Shown: positions 18,606 through 27,468, counted from the stretch's first letter. The stretch is DNA of 64,000 bases from Deltaproteobacteria bacterium (GCA_031285295.1 JAITWK010000009.1:1-64000), one strand, 5' to 3'. The notes: generated from the letters alone by a model not told the origin. Translations and numbers: made by a program.

Positions 18606-19387
18606 AGGGAAATTATCTCTTTGGCTACGGCTTCATATTCCCGGCCACCCCGGCTGGGACCGATTTCATAAATCACCCGCCCCTGGGCGCTGGCCTCACG
18701 AAAACGGGTATCCACGCCGATTACGCTCTTGAACATGGCATCGCCCATCTTGCGATCCATAAGTTCCAGCACGCGCTGGCTGGCCCGGGTACGGCGATCA
18801 AACATGGTGGCCAAAGCCCGGTAATTCACCGGCTCGGGCAGCACTTTGTTCAAAAGGTTCACCGTATCGAACAAAAGCTTAAGCCCGTGCAGGGCCAGAA
18901 AATCCGTCTGAATCGGAATAACCAGCAAATCCGAGGCAATAATGGCGTTTACCAGCAGGATGCTCAAATGCGGCGGACAATCCAGCACAATATAATCATA
19001 TTCGCTTTCAATCAACATGAGAGCCTGCTTGAGAATCACTCCCTTGCCCGGTCTCTCCCGTAAATCGGCATCCAAATCTGAAAGAAAAATGCTTGCCGAG
19101 GCTACATCCAATGGAGTTTCGCCTCGCTCCACCCGTATTTTCGTCCAAAGCGCGGCCCATTCTTCCGGCTCGGAATTGAAAATATCGTAAATGGAGTAAT
19201 CCTGCTGATCCGGATAAACGCGCATATGTATGGAGGCGCAGGCGTGCGGATCCAGATCTATGAGCAGAACCTTCTTCTTCATTCTGGCCAGCGCCGAGGA
19301 GAGCGTGACCGCAGTAGTGGTCTTGCCTACGCCGCCCTTCTGGTTGGCCACAGCCAGCACTTTAGCTTTTTTTTCAGTATCGTTCAT
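18602..19387 (-). CDS. ParA/Soj-family ATPase in chemotaxis operon (ParC-like)
   Basis: Deviant Walker A ATPase, 261 aa: KGGVGKTTTAV at about 15-25, LLIDLDPHA as Walker A' and VLDCPPHLS as Walker B. Chromosomal ParA partners (ParB) are absent and the gene sits inside the che operon. This matches ParA homologues that position chemosensory arrays (ParC of Vibrio, PpfA of Rhodobacter). Inferred role: placing or segregating the CheA/CheW array at the pole. It overlaps the CheW-like gene by four bases and lies 12 bp after cheR. Confidence 0.88.
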   Translation of the reverse strand: MNDTEKKAKVLAVANQKGGVGKTTTAVTLSSALARMKKKVLLIDLDPHACASIHMRVYPDQQDYSIYDIFNSEPEEWAALWTKIRVERGETPLDVASASIFLSDLDADLRERPGKGVILKQALMLIESEYDYIVLDCPPHLSILLVNAIIASDLLVIPIQTDFLALHGLKLLFDTVNLLNKVLPEPVNYRALATMFDRRTRASQRVLELMDRKMGDAMFKSVIGVDTRFREASAQGRVIYEIGPSRGGREYEAVAKEIISL

Positions 19388-19399
19388 GCGGCCGTCCTG

Positions 19400-20281
19400 C
19401 TATTCCTTAAGATATACAATAGCCCCAGGGTGATATTCCGGTTTAAAACTGCGTGAGATATTATGCAACGATTCGGAATGGCCTATAAAAAGATATCCGC
19501 CGGAGAGCAGATTGTCGTAAAATGAAGCGATAACCTGTTTTTTCATTTCGTCGTCAAAGTAAATGATGACGTTGCGGCAAAAAACAATCTGCGAACGCTC
19601 CAGCCGTTTCAGGCCCAGACGGTCACTAAGGTTGCCTTGCATAAAGTGGACCAAGCGCTTCACTTCCGGCTTGATTTCAAAATTTTTGTCTTTGGGAGTG
19701 AAATATTTGGTAACTATTTCCTTGGGCGTGGTGCGCAAGGCATAATCGGTATAAACGCCTTGCCGGGCCGAAGCCAGCACGGCCAGCGACAGATCCATGG
19801 CATTGATCTTGATGTCCCAGCTTGAGATTTCATTTTTCAAAACCTCATGCAGCATGATGGCCAGGGTATAAGGCTCTTCGCCACTGGAACAGCCAGCCGA
19901 CCAGATGCGCAGTTTTTTGGTGCGCTCGGCGCGCAGTTTATCCAGCACCTTTTTCAGGATAATATCCTGAAAAACCTGTAACTGCGGCGGGTTGCGATAA
20001 AAACTGGTTTCGTTGGTCGTAATGGATTCAAACAGTTTGCTCAATTCATCCCGACGACGCGGGTCGAACCTCAGATAGTAGTAATATTCACCGAAATTCT
20101 TGAGGTTCAACTCCTTAAGGCGACTGTTGAGCCTGTTTTCGATCAGATACTTGCGGTTTTCCGCGATGTAAATGCCGGACTCCTTGTAGATGAAGTCCCT
20201 GAGCTGAATGAACTCTTCATTGCTGATTTTGAGTTCCCGGCTCAAAGGCGCGCCCGGCTTGCTGGTGAATAGCGACGACAT
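19400..20281 (-). CDS. cheR: Chemotaxis protein methyltransferase CheR
   Basis: SAM-dependent methyltransferase that esterifies receptor glutamates, 293 aa. The N-terminal helical domain has the FRDFI-type pattern and NRLNSRLKEL. The catalytic part contains ITTNETSFYRNPPQL, the SAM loop IWSAGCSSGEEPYTLA and the late motif IVFCRNVIIYFD. The start codon overlaps the stop of the HEAT-repeat gene by one base. No receptor (MCP) gene is in the window, so its substrates lie elsewhere. Confidence 0.94.
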   Translation of the reverse strand: MSSLFTSKPGAPLSRELKISNEEFIQLRDFIYKESGIYIAENRKYLIENRLNSRLKELNLKNFGEYYYYLRFDPRRRDELSKLFESITTNETSFYRNPPQLQVFQDIILKKVLDKLRAERTKKLRIWSAGCSSGEEPYTLAIMLHEVLKNEISSWDIKINAMDLSLAVLASARQGVYTDYALRTTPKEIVTKYFTPKDKNFEIKPEVKRLVHFMQGNLSDRLGLKRLERSQIVFCRNVIIYFDDEMKKQVIASFYDNLLSGGYLFIGHSESLHNISRSFKPEYHPGAIVYLKE

Positions 20282-22218
20282 TAATTGTTGCCCCCCATTT
20301 GAGAACGGATTTGCTCCAAGGCCGCCTCAGCAACGTTTTGCACTTCAGGTTCAGGATGGTTGACCAGAGCCAGCAAATGCCTGAAGGCGGTCTGTCCGCC
20401 AAGACTGACAAACGCTTCAATGGTCTTGATGACAACCAGGGTCTGATCGTCCTTCAAAAGCTCGGCAAGACAAGGCGCTACCGCGTCGGTCTGCTTTTTA
20501 CCAAGATTTTCCGCGCAGCGGGCCCGTACCCAGGGGTCGCTGTCCTGACTGGCCTTGATCAGCAGATCCATGGACTCCGGCTCCGCGCATTCGCCGAGCA
20601 CGTCAATGACCTCTAGTCGCACGTCCACACTTTCATCACGCAGAAGCGGTTCAAGCAGGGACAAAGCGCTCATGTTGCACCCGCAGGCCCCCTTGAAGGC
20701 TGCGGCAGAAACGCGCCGAACTTCCGCGCTGGAGTCTTTCAGACCATTTTCCACATAAGGCAGGTTTTCCGTCAGGCTATACTTGCCCAGAGCATAATAG
20801 GCCATCATGCGCCGCACTTCATCCGAATCCTTGCTCATTTCCCTGAAACGGTCATTGATGCCGGCATCATGCACGGCAATGGCCGCTTCCAATGCCGACT
20901 CCTTGACATCGTCATAGGCGTGATCCAACAAAGGCAGCACTTTTTCCACAATCAGCCCGGCATCGCCCAATCGGCTGAAATAATACAAAGCCGATTTGAT
21001 CACCGTGCCATCGTTATGTTTGTCCAGCACCTGCGTGAAGAAATCCTTATCCTCCGGACCAGCCTTTACGGCGGCGGCGGCAATAATGGCACGCTGCAAA
21101 TCACGTCCGCAGCCAGCGAATGAAGTCTTGAGCAACGGCAGGATGGCGGGATCATCAATATGCGACATGATGTCGATAGCCAGATGAGGGCGCAGTTCTT
21201 CCGTGGCATCGTGATGACAGGCTATATTCTTGGCCAGTGCCGGGTGATAACCCATATCCATGAGTATTTTGGCTATTTTAACCATACGCTCGTGGTCGCG
21301 CTCACGGTTGAGCGAGGCCAACAAATCAAAAATGGCCTCAAACTCGGCATCCCCCTTGGACGAGGCCAGTCCCCTGATGGCCGCGTCCTGAATTTCCACA
21401 TCCTCGTCTTCCAGAGCCTTGAAGAGAAATTTTTCCAGCCGCGTGTATTCGTTAGCCCCCAACAAACTTAACGAGCGTGGCCCCATGATGTTTACAATGG
21501 CGCAGACAATCTTGTTGGCCAGAGGCAAACTCGCGTCCGGCAAGGCTTTCATCAGTTGAGGCACAGCCTTGATGTAACCGAGCTTGCCCAAAGCGTCGAC
21601 AATGGAGGAAGCCACCAGATCCGAACTTTTGTCCATGGCTTTCAGCAAGGCGGCGACAGAAGACTCATCACCGATTTTGGTCAGGGACTCAATAACGGCG
21701 AACTGAACCCATTCTTCGTCATGCAGGGCTTTACCAAGACTTTCGGCAGCCTCCACAAAGCCCAGTTCACCCAGGCTGACTGCCGCCTGATAGCGTACGT
21801 TGGTTTCCGGGTCGCGCAACAGGGCGTGACACAAGGGATCCAGCGCCAGAACGCTGCCCGATGCTCCAAGGATATCCGCGCCGAAAATACGAATATCCGG
21901 GTCGTCATCCTTTAAAAGTTCGGTCAGGGCCACTACGTCGGTTTTACCCACTTCGCGCAGCAAATCCATGGCGATGTTACGCACCGCCGGGTCTTCGGAG
22001 CGCAACAGGGGCAGTACGCTGAACAGCACCACCCGGCCGCCTATTCTGCGCAGGGCGGCCTCTACCGCTTCCTGCACGCCAGGATTCGAAAATTCTATGA
22101 GTTTTACAAGCAAGGGAACGGTTTCGCGCTGTCCGCTCTGCATCGCCATGTAGGCACCTTCGCGGATATCATCTGGCTCGGAGCTTGCCAAAAGCTCTTT
22201 TATACGATCAAGTTCCAT
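20281..22218 (-). CDS. HEAT-repeat protein of the chemotaxis operon
   Basis: All-helical solenoid of 645 aa built from about 18 HEAT/PBS-lyase-like repeats, each near 31-37 residues, recognisable by recurring patterns such as DPDIRIFGADILGASG, DPETNVRYQAAVSLGELG, SAEVRRVSAAAFKGACG and DPWVRARCAENLGKK. There is no signal peptide or catalytic motif, so it is probably a cytoplasmic scaffold or partner for CheA, CheR or CheB. I chose the start at 22218 because GGGGAG lies 7 bp upstream; a second ATG at 22233 lacks a ribosome site. It sits between cheB and cheR. The exact partner is unknown. Confidence 0.85.
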   Translation of the reverse strand: MELDRIKELLASSEPDDIREGAYMAMQSGQRETVPLLVKLIEFSNPGVQEAVEAALRRIGGRVVLFSVLPLLRSEDPAVRNIAMDLLREVGKTDVVALTELLKDDDPDIRIFGADILGASGSVLALDPLCHALLRDPETNVRYQAAVSLGELGFVEAAESLGKALHDEEWVQFAVIESLTKIGDESSVAALLKAMDKSSDLVASSIVDALGKLGYIKAVPQLMKALPDASLPLANKIVCAIVNIMGPRSLSLLGANEYTRLEKFLFKALEDEDVEIQDAAIRGLASSKGDAEFEAIFDLLASLNRERDHERMVKIAKILMDMGYHPALAKNIACHHDATEELRPHLAIDIMSHIDDPAILPLLKTSFAGCGRDLQRAIIAAAAVKAGPEDKDFFTQVLDKHNDGTVIKSALYYFSRLGDAGLIVEKVLPLLDHAYDDVKESALEAAIAVHDAGINDRFREMSKDSDEVRRMMAYYALGKYSLTENLPYVENGLKDSSAEVRRVSAAAFKGACGCNMSALSLLEPLLRDESVDVRLEVIDVLGECAEPESMDLLIKASQDSDPWVRARCAENLGKKQTDAVAPCLAELLKDDQTLVVIKTIEAFVSLGGQTAFRHLLALVNHPEPEVQNVAEAALEQIRSQMGGNN

Positions 22219-22300
22219 ATTATAGCTCCCCATTGGCTAAACTGCGCAAACGTCAAAGAGAATTAATACTGCACGAACAAAAAACGAATAAACTTTAACC

Positions 22301-23446
22301 TTATTTATACATGCTTTCCATTATAGCAGCAGCAATGTCATCAACATCAAGAACGGCATCGGCAAGGCCCGCGTCAACCACGGCCTTGGGCATACCATAA
22401 ACGACACAACTGGCCTCGCTTTGAGCCAGCATCCTGCCGCCCTTGGCCTTGAGAATTTTCGTCCCTTCAATGCCGTCGTTACCCATGCCGGTAAGCATCA
22501 CTCCAAGTGACCTGCGCCCCTGCGACTCGCCCACCGAACCAATAAGCTCGTTGGCCGAAGGCTTGTAAAGAGCGCTTTTAGGTTCATCGGAAATATGCAA
22601 AGTACGGTTGGCCAGCCTGGCCACCAGACGCATATGCCTGCCGCCGGGCGCTATATAGGCCACGCCATCGCGGATTTTTTCACCGTCTTCGGCTTCCTTG
22701 ACTTCAATTTTGCACAACCCGTCCAGCCGACGCGCAAAGGGACCGGTAAAAGAGGCGGGCATATGCTGTGCAATAAGGATGGGCGCGGGAAAATCCTTGG
22801 GCAAAGCGGCAAGGATTTTCTGCACCGCTGGCGGGCCGCCAGTGGAAACACCAATCGCCACTATATCCCGTAGCTGTGTCTTGCCTACAGGACGGCTCAC
22901 CTGACGAGAGTCGCTTACGCCGCTTCCCGCTGTTGCGCCGCTTCCCGCAAGCGCCCCGGTTCTGCCTCTGGTATCAAGCGTCCTGCCAGGCGCAGACTGG
23001 CTGGCCCCGGCAATAGACGCGCGAATTGCGGCATGGCGCAGCACAAAAGCCTTGCGCCGGGCAACTGCCTTGACTTTATCGATCAGCTCTTTTTCCTGGT
23101 TCACTATATCAAGAGAAATAGTGGAGTGAGGTTTGGCCACAAAATCCAGTGCGCCATATTCCATGGCTTTCAGGGTAACCTCAGCACCTTCGCTGGTAAG
23201 CGAACTGACCATCAGCACCGGCCTGGGCATATCCTTCATAATATGCTGCAGGGCGGTAAGCCCGTCCATGCGGGGCATCTCAATGTCCAGCGTCACCACG
23301 TCGGGATCCAGCTTGGGTATTTTCTCCAAAGCATCCAGACCATTGGTGGCAGTTCCGACAACGCTTATTTCCGGGTCTTTGTCGAAAATAACGTTCAGCG
23401 CTTTCCGCATGAACGCGGAATCATCCACAATAAGAACTTTTATCAC
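22301..23446 (-). CDS. cheB: Chemotaxis response regulator / protein-glutamate methylesterase CheB
   Basis: Two-domain enzyme, 381 aa, that removes methyl esters from receptors. N-terminal receiver with Asp54 (VTLDIEMPRMDG); Gly/Ser/Ala-rich linker about 155-190; C-terminal esterase with the active-site Ser in IGVSTGGPPAVQ, catalytic His in IAQHMPASFTGPFA and Asp in LTGMGNDGIEG. First gene of the minus-strand chemotaxis operon, 82 bp before the HEAT gene. The linker is longer than in E. coli and of low complexity. Confidence 0.94.
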   Translation of the reverse strand: MIKVLIVDDSAFMRKALNVIFDKDPEISVVGTATNGLDALEKIPKLDPDVVTLDIEMPRMDGLTALQHIMKDMPRPVLMVSSLTSEGAEVTLKAMEYGALDFVAKPHSTISLDIVNQEKELIDKVKAVARRKAFVLRHAAIRASIAGASQSAPGRTLDTRGRTGALAGSGATAGSGVSDSRQVSRPVGKTQLRDIVAIGVSTGGPPAVQKILAALPKDFPAPILIAQHMPASFTGPFARRLDGLCKIEVKEAEDGEKIRDGVAYIAPGGRHMRLVARLANRTLHISDEPKSALYKPSANELIGSVGESQGRRSLGVMLTGMGNDGIEGTKILKAKGGRMLAQSEASCVVYGMPKAVVDAGLADAVLDVDDIAAAIMESMYK

Positions 23447-23609
23447 TGTCGCCTCTGAAATTGATGTTCCGCAGGGTCAAATATCAAATTTCATCCTTCG
23501 TTGAAACATAATTAACATACATTGGCACCCGTTTACAAATCGGAAAGTAGGCTAAAAAAAGAAAAAAGATGTGATTTTTTTAAGTTTAATCAAATCGCCA
23601 TAAAAAGAC

Positions 23610-23638
23610 TTGCCAAGCTCTCCGGTTTACCCTATAAC
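23610..23638 (+). promoter_or_regulatory. Promoter of tRNA-Pro
   Basis: -35 TTGCCA (23610-23615), a 17-bp spacer and -10 TATAAC (23633-23638), ending 13 bp before the mature tRNA 5' end. Confidence 0.7.
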
Positions 23639-23651
23639 CCCTTTCTCACAA

Positions 23652-23729
23652 CGGGATGTGGCTCAGCTTGGCTAGAGCGCTGCGTTCGGGACGCAGAGGC
23701 CGGAGGTTCAAATCCTCTCATCCCGACCA
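23652..23729 (+). tRNA. tRNA-Pro (anticodon CGG)
   Basis: Cloverleaf of 78 nt with encoded CCA. The acceptor stem is CGGGATG/CATCCCG, the D arm starts at GCTC, the anticodon stem is CTGCG/CGCAG with loop TTCGGGA (anticodon at 23687-23689), and the T arm is GGAGGTTCAAATCCTC. The discriminator base is A. The anticodon CGG with G37 is typical of a proline tRNA reading CCG. Confidence 0.95.
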
Positions 23730-23735
23730 TTTTTC

Positions 23736-23765
23736 GGGTCGAGCATTACGCTCGGCCCTTTTTTT
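23736..23765 (+). terminator. Terminator of tRNA-Pro
   Basis: Stem GGGTCGAGC / GCTCGGCCC (one G-U pair) with a 5-nt loop, followed by a run of seven T. A classic intrinsic terminator 6 bp after the tRNA. Confidence 0.85.
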
Positions 23766-23872
23766 CGCTTAAGCAAAGCGCCAAAAACTGCTCAAAATAA
23801 ATTTTATTACCCGAAAAGCACCTAATTTCAGGTAATTTTCGTCCCACTGTGTGATTTATTACATAAAACCAG

Positions 23873-25993
23873 TTAAAAGCCCATAATCTTTTTTCTCACT
23901 TCATCCCAGACCAGATCCGGCGAGAGCTTGCGCATACAATTATGATGCCCCTCCGGGCAGCTTTGCGGCCCGTGCAGGCCGCAAGGGCGGCAATCCAGCC
24001 CGGCCACTTCCAGAACAACCGAGCTTTCGCCGCGCGGCGCAAAGCCAAAATCGCGCACTGTGGGGCCAAACAGCGCCACCACCGGCGTCCCTTTGGCCCA
24101 GGCCAAATGCATGGGGCCGGAATCATTGGTCAGGTAACAATCCAGCCTCCCCAGGCAGGCGGCCAATTCCGGCAGGGAAAGAGCCCCGGCCAGATTAAGC
24201 AGCCGGACATCTTTTGCCGAAGCATAAGCAGGCAAAGATGACGACAGTTCCGGCACATCAGAAGATGATGATGTCCGAGGCAATGCCGAAGCTGACGGCA
24301 AAGCGGCCAATATGAGAGACTGCACGTCTTTTGCCATGCTCTCCTCGCCCGGCCCGGCAAAAAGCAGTACCTGCGCCCCCTCGCGCAAGGCCCGCAGGCC
24401 AATTTCCGCAAAATACTCCAGCGGCCAGCGTTTGGTACCCCACACCGATCCGGGGTGCAGACCAAGTACGGGTCTGTGCGAGCAGCCCCTAGCTGTGTCT
24501 TCACAATCAGATCGCAACTCCGCGAACAGACGCGCAGCCTTTTCTTCCGCCGCATCCGGCAGCACCAGTTCCGGCCAGGTTTCCCAATCCAAAGGATCTA
24601 GTCCGAGCGGCAGGGTCAGGCGCAAGAGGCGTTCGATTTCCGGCAGGCTGCCGAATTTGCGATCCACCTGGTCGGTAAAAAACAAGCGGCCAAAGCCAGG
24701 CTGACCGGATGTTCCGCCCACGCCGCCAGAGCCGCCCGTTCTCCCCGTCCCGGCAGTCAGATGATAGCCGATACGCCGCCCGGCCCCGGATAACCGGGTC
24801 AGGATCGCGCTACGAGTGCTTGGATGCGCACAGATAAAAAGATCATAGCCCCGTGTGCGCAAATCGCGCCCGAAACACAGCATGGCAGGCAAAGAACTGC
24901 GCTTGTCATACTCGTAAACCGCGTGCAGGGCCGGATGACTGGCAAAAAGCGGCGCAAAGCCCTTGCGGGTATAAAAATCAATCTCGGCTGCGGGAAAAGC
25001 CCGGCGCAAAGTCTGAATCAGGGGCAAAGTCAGCACCGCGTCGCCCAAAAAAGCGGTATTCCAAACCGCTATCCGACGGTAGTCGCTGCGTGTGCCGCCA
25101 GATACAGCCTTAGGTACGGCAGCAGTAACGGCTTCAACCGCTTCCATCCCGCTCCCGTAGACTTCCGGATCGGCGTCTGTAACGGCTTGCGCCCCGGCAT
25201 AAGCAGAAAAACCAGCGGCCAGCCCCTGCCAGTGCAGGGTCAGCAAAAAATCAGCCGCCGCTTCCAAATCGCGGGCCAACCCGAAAATCGTCCCGGAACC
25301 GGCGACAACACCATCTATATTGACGCCGTCCAGACGCTGAAAGCCCCGATCCGAATCAAGTTCCGGCAAATTAAGTTTGGCGGCGCTTTCCCGCCCCTTG
25401 CCGGTAAGCACCAGCACGGCGGCGGCAAAACCGGCCTTGACGGCGAACAAAAGATCTTCCGGCTTGTCGCCAATTATGGCGCTCTCGGCTGCTTTAAGCC
25501 CATGCTCCGCGCTGAGAGTGCGCCACATGCCGATATCCGGCTTGCGGCAATCACAGGCTTGTTCCACTGGGGCGCAAGAGTCAGGATCTGTTGTTGCGGC
25601 AGCGCATGGTTCGGGCAAGGATGACGAGGCATATGGAGCATGCGGACAATGGGCGCTGCCGGTCAGAACAACTCCAGCGGTGGCCAAAAGCTCCTCAAGC
25701 CTGGACTGGCAGGCAGCGTAATCCGCCTCACTGAAAAAACCCCGGCCAATGCCGGATTGATTGGTGACCAGAAAAAGACGCAGCCCTGCTCCAGCGCTAT
25801 TTACGATTCCGCCCCTAGTGCTATATCCGGTCCCGGCGCTATTTCCGGTTCCCGCTCCGGCCAGCCGGGCCAGACCGGCGGCGGCTCCGGGCAGTAGTTC
25901 CACCCCGTCCGGATCGGCAAGGTAGTGTTTATCGTAAATGATCGTACCGTCACGATCACAGAAAATGTTTTTCAATACAGCGGCAGGCTTCAT
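23873..25993 (-). CDS. Fused D-glycero-D-manno-heptose-1,7-bisphosphate phosphatase / heptosyltransferase (GmhB-WaaF)
   Basis: A 706-aa two-part enzyme of LPS inner-core synthesis. The N-terminal HAD phosphatase has CDRDGTIIYD, LFLVTNQSGIGRGFF, a Cys/His zinc loop (CPHAP ... CDCRKPDIGM) and IGDKPEDLLFA. From about 340 a GT9 ADP-heptose transferase follows: FLGDAVLTLPLIQTLRR, LGLHPGSVWGTKRWP, NDSGPMHLAWAKGTPVVALFGPT and a terminal Cys-rich tail. Several loops carry Gly/Ser/Ala-rich insertions, including one splitting the HAD domain at about 45-70 and one inside the zinc loop. I chose the ATG at 25993; the frame runs upstream into the IS, an artefact of the insertion. In most bacteria the two activities are separate genes. 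Confidence 0.86.
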   Translation of the reverse strand: MKPAAVLKNIFCDRDGTIIYDKHYLADPDGVELLPGAAAGLARLAGAGTGNSAGTGYSTRGGIVNSAGAGLRLFLVTNQSGIGRGFFSEADYAACQSRLEELLATAGVVLTGSAHCPHAPYASSSLPEPCAAATTDPDSCAPVEQACDCRKPDIGMWRTLSAEHGLKAAESAIIGDKPEDLLFAVKAGFAAAVLVLTGKGRESAAKLNLPELDSDRGFQRLDGVNIDGVVAGSGTIFGLARDLEAAADFLLTLHWQGLAAGFSAYAGAQAVTDADPEVYGSGMEAVEAVTAAVPKAVSGGTRSDYRRIAVWNTAFLGDAVLTLPLIQTLRRAFPAAEIDFYTRKGFAPLFASHPALHAVYEYDKRSSLPAMLCFGRDLRTRGYDLFICAHPSTRSAILTRLSGAGRRIGYHLTAGTGRTGGSGGVGGTSGQPGFGRLFFTDQVDRKFGSLPEIERLLRLTLPLGLDPLDWETWPELVLPDAAEEKAARLFAELRSDCEDTARGCSHRPVLGLHPGSVWGTKRWPLEYFAEIGLRALREGAQVLLFAGPGEESMAKDVQSLILAALPSASALPRTSSSSDVPELSSSLPAYASAKDVRLLNLAGALSLPELAACLGRLDCYLTNDSGPMHLAWAKGTPVVALFGPTVRDFGFAPRGESSVVLEVAGLDCRPCGLHGPQSCPEGHHNCMRKLSPDLVWDEVRKKIMGF

Positions 25994-26036
25994 CCGCTGG
26001 ATATACGCATAGCACGGCCAATTTGCAAGTTTGGCA

Positions 26037-26046
26037 AAGGTTGCCT
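26037..26046. repeat. Target-site duplication, left copy
   Basis: AAGGTTGCCT abuts the left end of the IS and is repeated exactly at 27369-27378. Confidence 0.85.
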
Positions 26047-26061
26047 CAGGGCGACCGCATC

Positions 26062-27189
26062 TTAATTGTTTGTAAAGAAGTGGGCTAGGGCAAAATCCCA
26101 ATTCAGCTTCATCCGCAGTTGTGCGCGTTTCACGGTCATTTTTTGCGGCAGGCGGTTTTTTACCAGGCCTAAGGCAGTGCGCCGGATCATGGCCAGGTTT
26201 TCTGGGGCGTTGTCTTTGCGGATGCGTGAGGCATCTTCTTTAAAAGTCATGTCTAGTCGCCAATGCAAAGAGTTTTCAACGCTCCAATGGGTTCTAACCG
26301 CTTTCGCAATTTGCTCTGCCTTGCAGGGCAAACTTGAGATAAAATAACGAGTTTGCTCTTCCGTTTTTCCGTTGCATTCACGGGTGGAATAAATTTTTGC
26401 AACTGTCTTCAGGCCGGAAAATTCTTTACCTACATGATCGAGGTGAGCTGCCACATCAAGGCATACGCAAGCCCGGCTTTCGATTCTTCCGTGTCCTTTT
26501 TCAATGGATTCAAACTTGTCTGACGAAAAAAAATCTGATTTTCCAGCAAGATTAAAACAAGCGACAACCTCATCATGCAGGTTTAGCTGGTTCTTTTTCA
26601 ATGCAATAACATAATCAGCAGTTTTTTCTTCCCGAATGATGCGGACGATTTCTTTCTGGCAACCGATAGCATCAATTGTCACTATGGAATTTTTAAGCTC
26701 AAGCAAGCGTAATAACTCAGGTATCTTTGTTATTTCATGCCCTTTGCCTCCGGCGCATACCTGTCCAAGCACAAGACCGTTTTCTTCAACCCACGCACTG
26801 ATCATGTGCAAAGCGCTTTGTCCGGAGGCCGTATCAAAAGAGCCGCGAAGCGTTTTTCCATCAATAGCGACTACTTTTCCATCTACGCTTTTATTCAGCC
26901 CCTGCGTCCATTCAATAAGAATTTTGTTCAGTTCTTTCGGATTAATACGCGAAAAAACGCGATACATCGTGTCGTGCGATGGAATACCATTAGGCAATTC
27001 CAGAAACTTCCTGAACCATTCTTCTCTCTCTTCAGCAAAAATCTCGATATCTTCCCAACCTTCCATGCCACATATCGTGGCACAGAGAGTAATCATAATA
27101 ATATCAACAAGTTTATGCTTCTTGGTTCTGTCAATTCTTGGATCGTGAATACTGATAAAGGCATTGCCAAGAGAAATAAGAGTATCCAT
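26062..27189 (-). CDS. ISAs1-family transposase
   Basis: DDE transposase of 375 aa, full length for the family. Recognisable blocks: LVDIIMITLCATICGMEGWEDIEIFAEE near the N terminus (DDE_Tnp_1-associated domain), PSHDTMYRVFSRI, the first catalytic block VVAIDGKTLRGSF, the second VTIDAIGCQKEIV, and the C-terminal HWSVENSLHWRLDMTFKEDASR containing the catalytic Glu. It has no frameshift or internal stop, so it is likely active. The promoter lies within the 180 bp between the start codon and the IS right end. Confidence 0.95.
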   Translation of the reverse strand: MDTLISLGNAFISIHDPRIDRTKKHKLVDIIMITLCATICGMEGWEDIEIFAEEREEWFRKFLELPNGIPSHDTMYRVFSRINPKELNKILIEWTQGLNKSVDGKVVAIDGKTLRGSFDTASGQSALHMISAWVEENGLVLGQVCAGGKGHEITKIPELLRLLELKNSIVTIDAIGCQKEIVRIIREEKTADYVIALKKNQLNLHDEVVACFNLAGKSDFFSSDKFESIEKGHGRIESRACVCLDVAAHLDHVGKEFSGLKTVAKIYSTRECNGKTEEQTRYFISSLPCKAEQIAKAVRTHWSVENSLHWRLDMTFKEDASRIRKDNAPENLAMIRRTALGLVKNRLPQKMTVKRAQLRMKLNWDFALAHFFTNN

Positions 27190-27368
27190 AATTCACTCCT
27201 CAAAATAGATATGAGGAGAGTATATCACATTGGAATAAAAAGAAAACATACACTCAGAGTTGTTATTGGTCGTTTTTGGCAACGTGCGTTTTTAAAATCA
27301 AAATTCACGAACATGAGATTGATGGTCATATTTTTTTAAATCGTGCCGCAGATGATGCGGTAGCCCTG
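27190..27368. other. Non-coding right end of the IS
   Basis: AT-rich stretch holding the transposase 5' leader (GGAG in ATGAGGAG upstream of the start) and the right inverted repeat. A short palindrome CCGCAGATGATGCGG lies at the inner edge of the repeat. No further gene is visible. Confidence 0.6.
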
Positions 27369-27378
27369 AAGGTTGCCT
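27369..27378. repeat. Target-site duplication, right copy
   Basis: AAGGTTGCCT directly after the IS right end, identical to the left copy at 26037-26046. Confidence 0.85.
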
Positions 27379-27393
27379 GATTTATAGCCTGCT

Positions 27394-27420
27394 CAGTTAT
27401 CCGGATTTTCCGGATAGCTG
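27394..27420. other. Hairpin upstream of ccmE
   Basis: CAGTTATCCGGA / TCCGGATAGCTG with a TTT loop and one wobble pair. It lies in the original gmhB-ccmE divergent region. It could be a terminator remnant or a regulator site. Confidence 0.4.
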
Positions 27421-27468
27421 TAGAGGATTCTCACGTCAAAATGACGCGCTGGCTTTGCGATCCAATTC

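Larger units (their letters stand above)
26047..27368 (-). mobile_element. ISAs1-family insertion sequence, complete
   Basis: A 1322-bp element with terminal inverted repeats CAGGGCGACCGCATC (left) and CAGGGCTACCGCATC (right, read inward), 14 of 15 identical, bounded by a perfect 10-bp direct repeat AAGGTTGCCT. It carries one intact transposase. Perfect target duplication, near-perfect ends and an intact frame indicate a recent insertion. It sits in the intergenic space between the divergent gmhB-waaF fusion and ccmE, 53 bp upstream of the former start codon. Confidence 0.92.

Noticed and set aside
17466..18671. 401-codon open frame opposite the CheW-like gene
   Set aside because: Mirror of the Ala/Pro-rich linker, giving an Arg/Gly-rich artefact.
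23652..23729. Integration site at tRNA-Pro
   Set aside because: No integrase and no direct repeat of the tRNA 3' end was noticed nearby; the nearby IS has its own unrelated target duplication.
25993..26101. 36-codon upstream extension of the GmhB-WaaF fusion
   Set aside because: It crosses the IS end and the target duplication, so it is a by-product of the insertion; the HAD motif starts shortly after Met at 25993.
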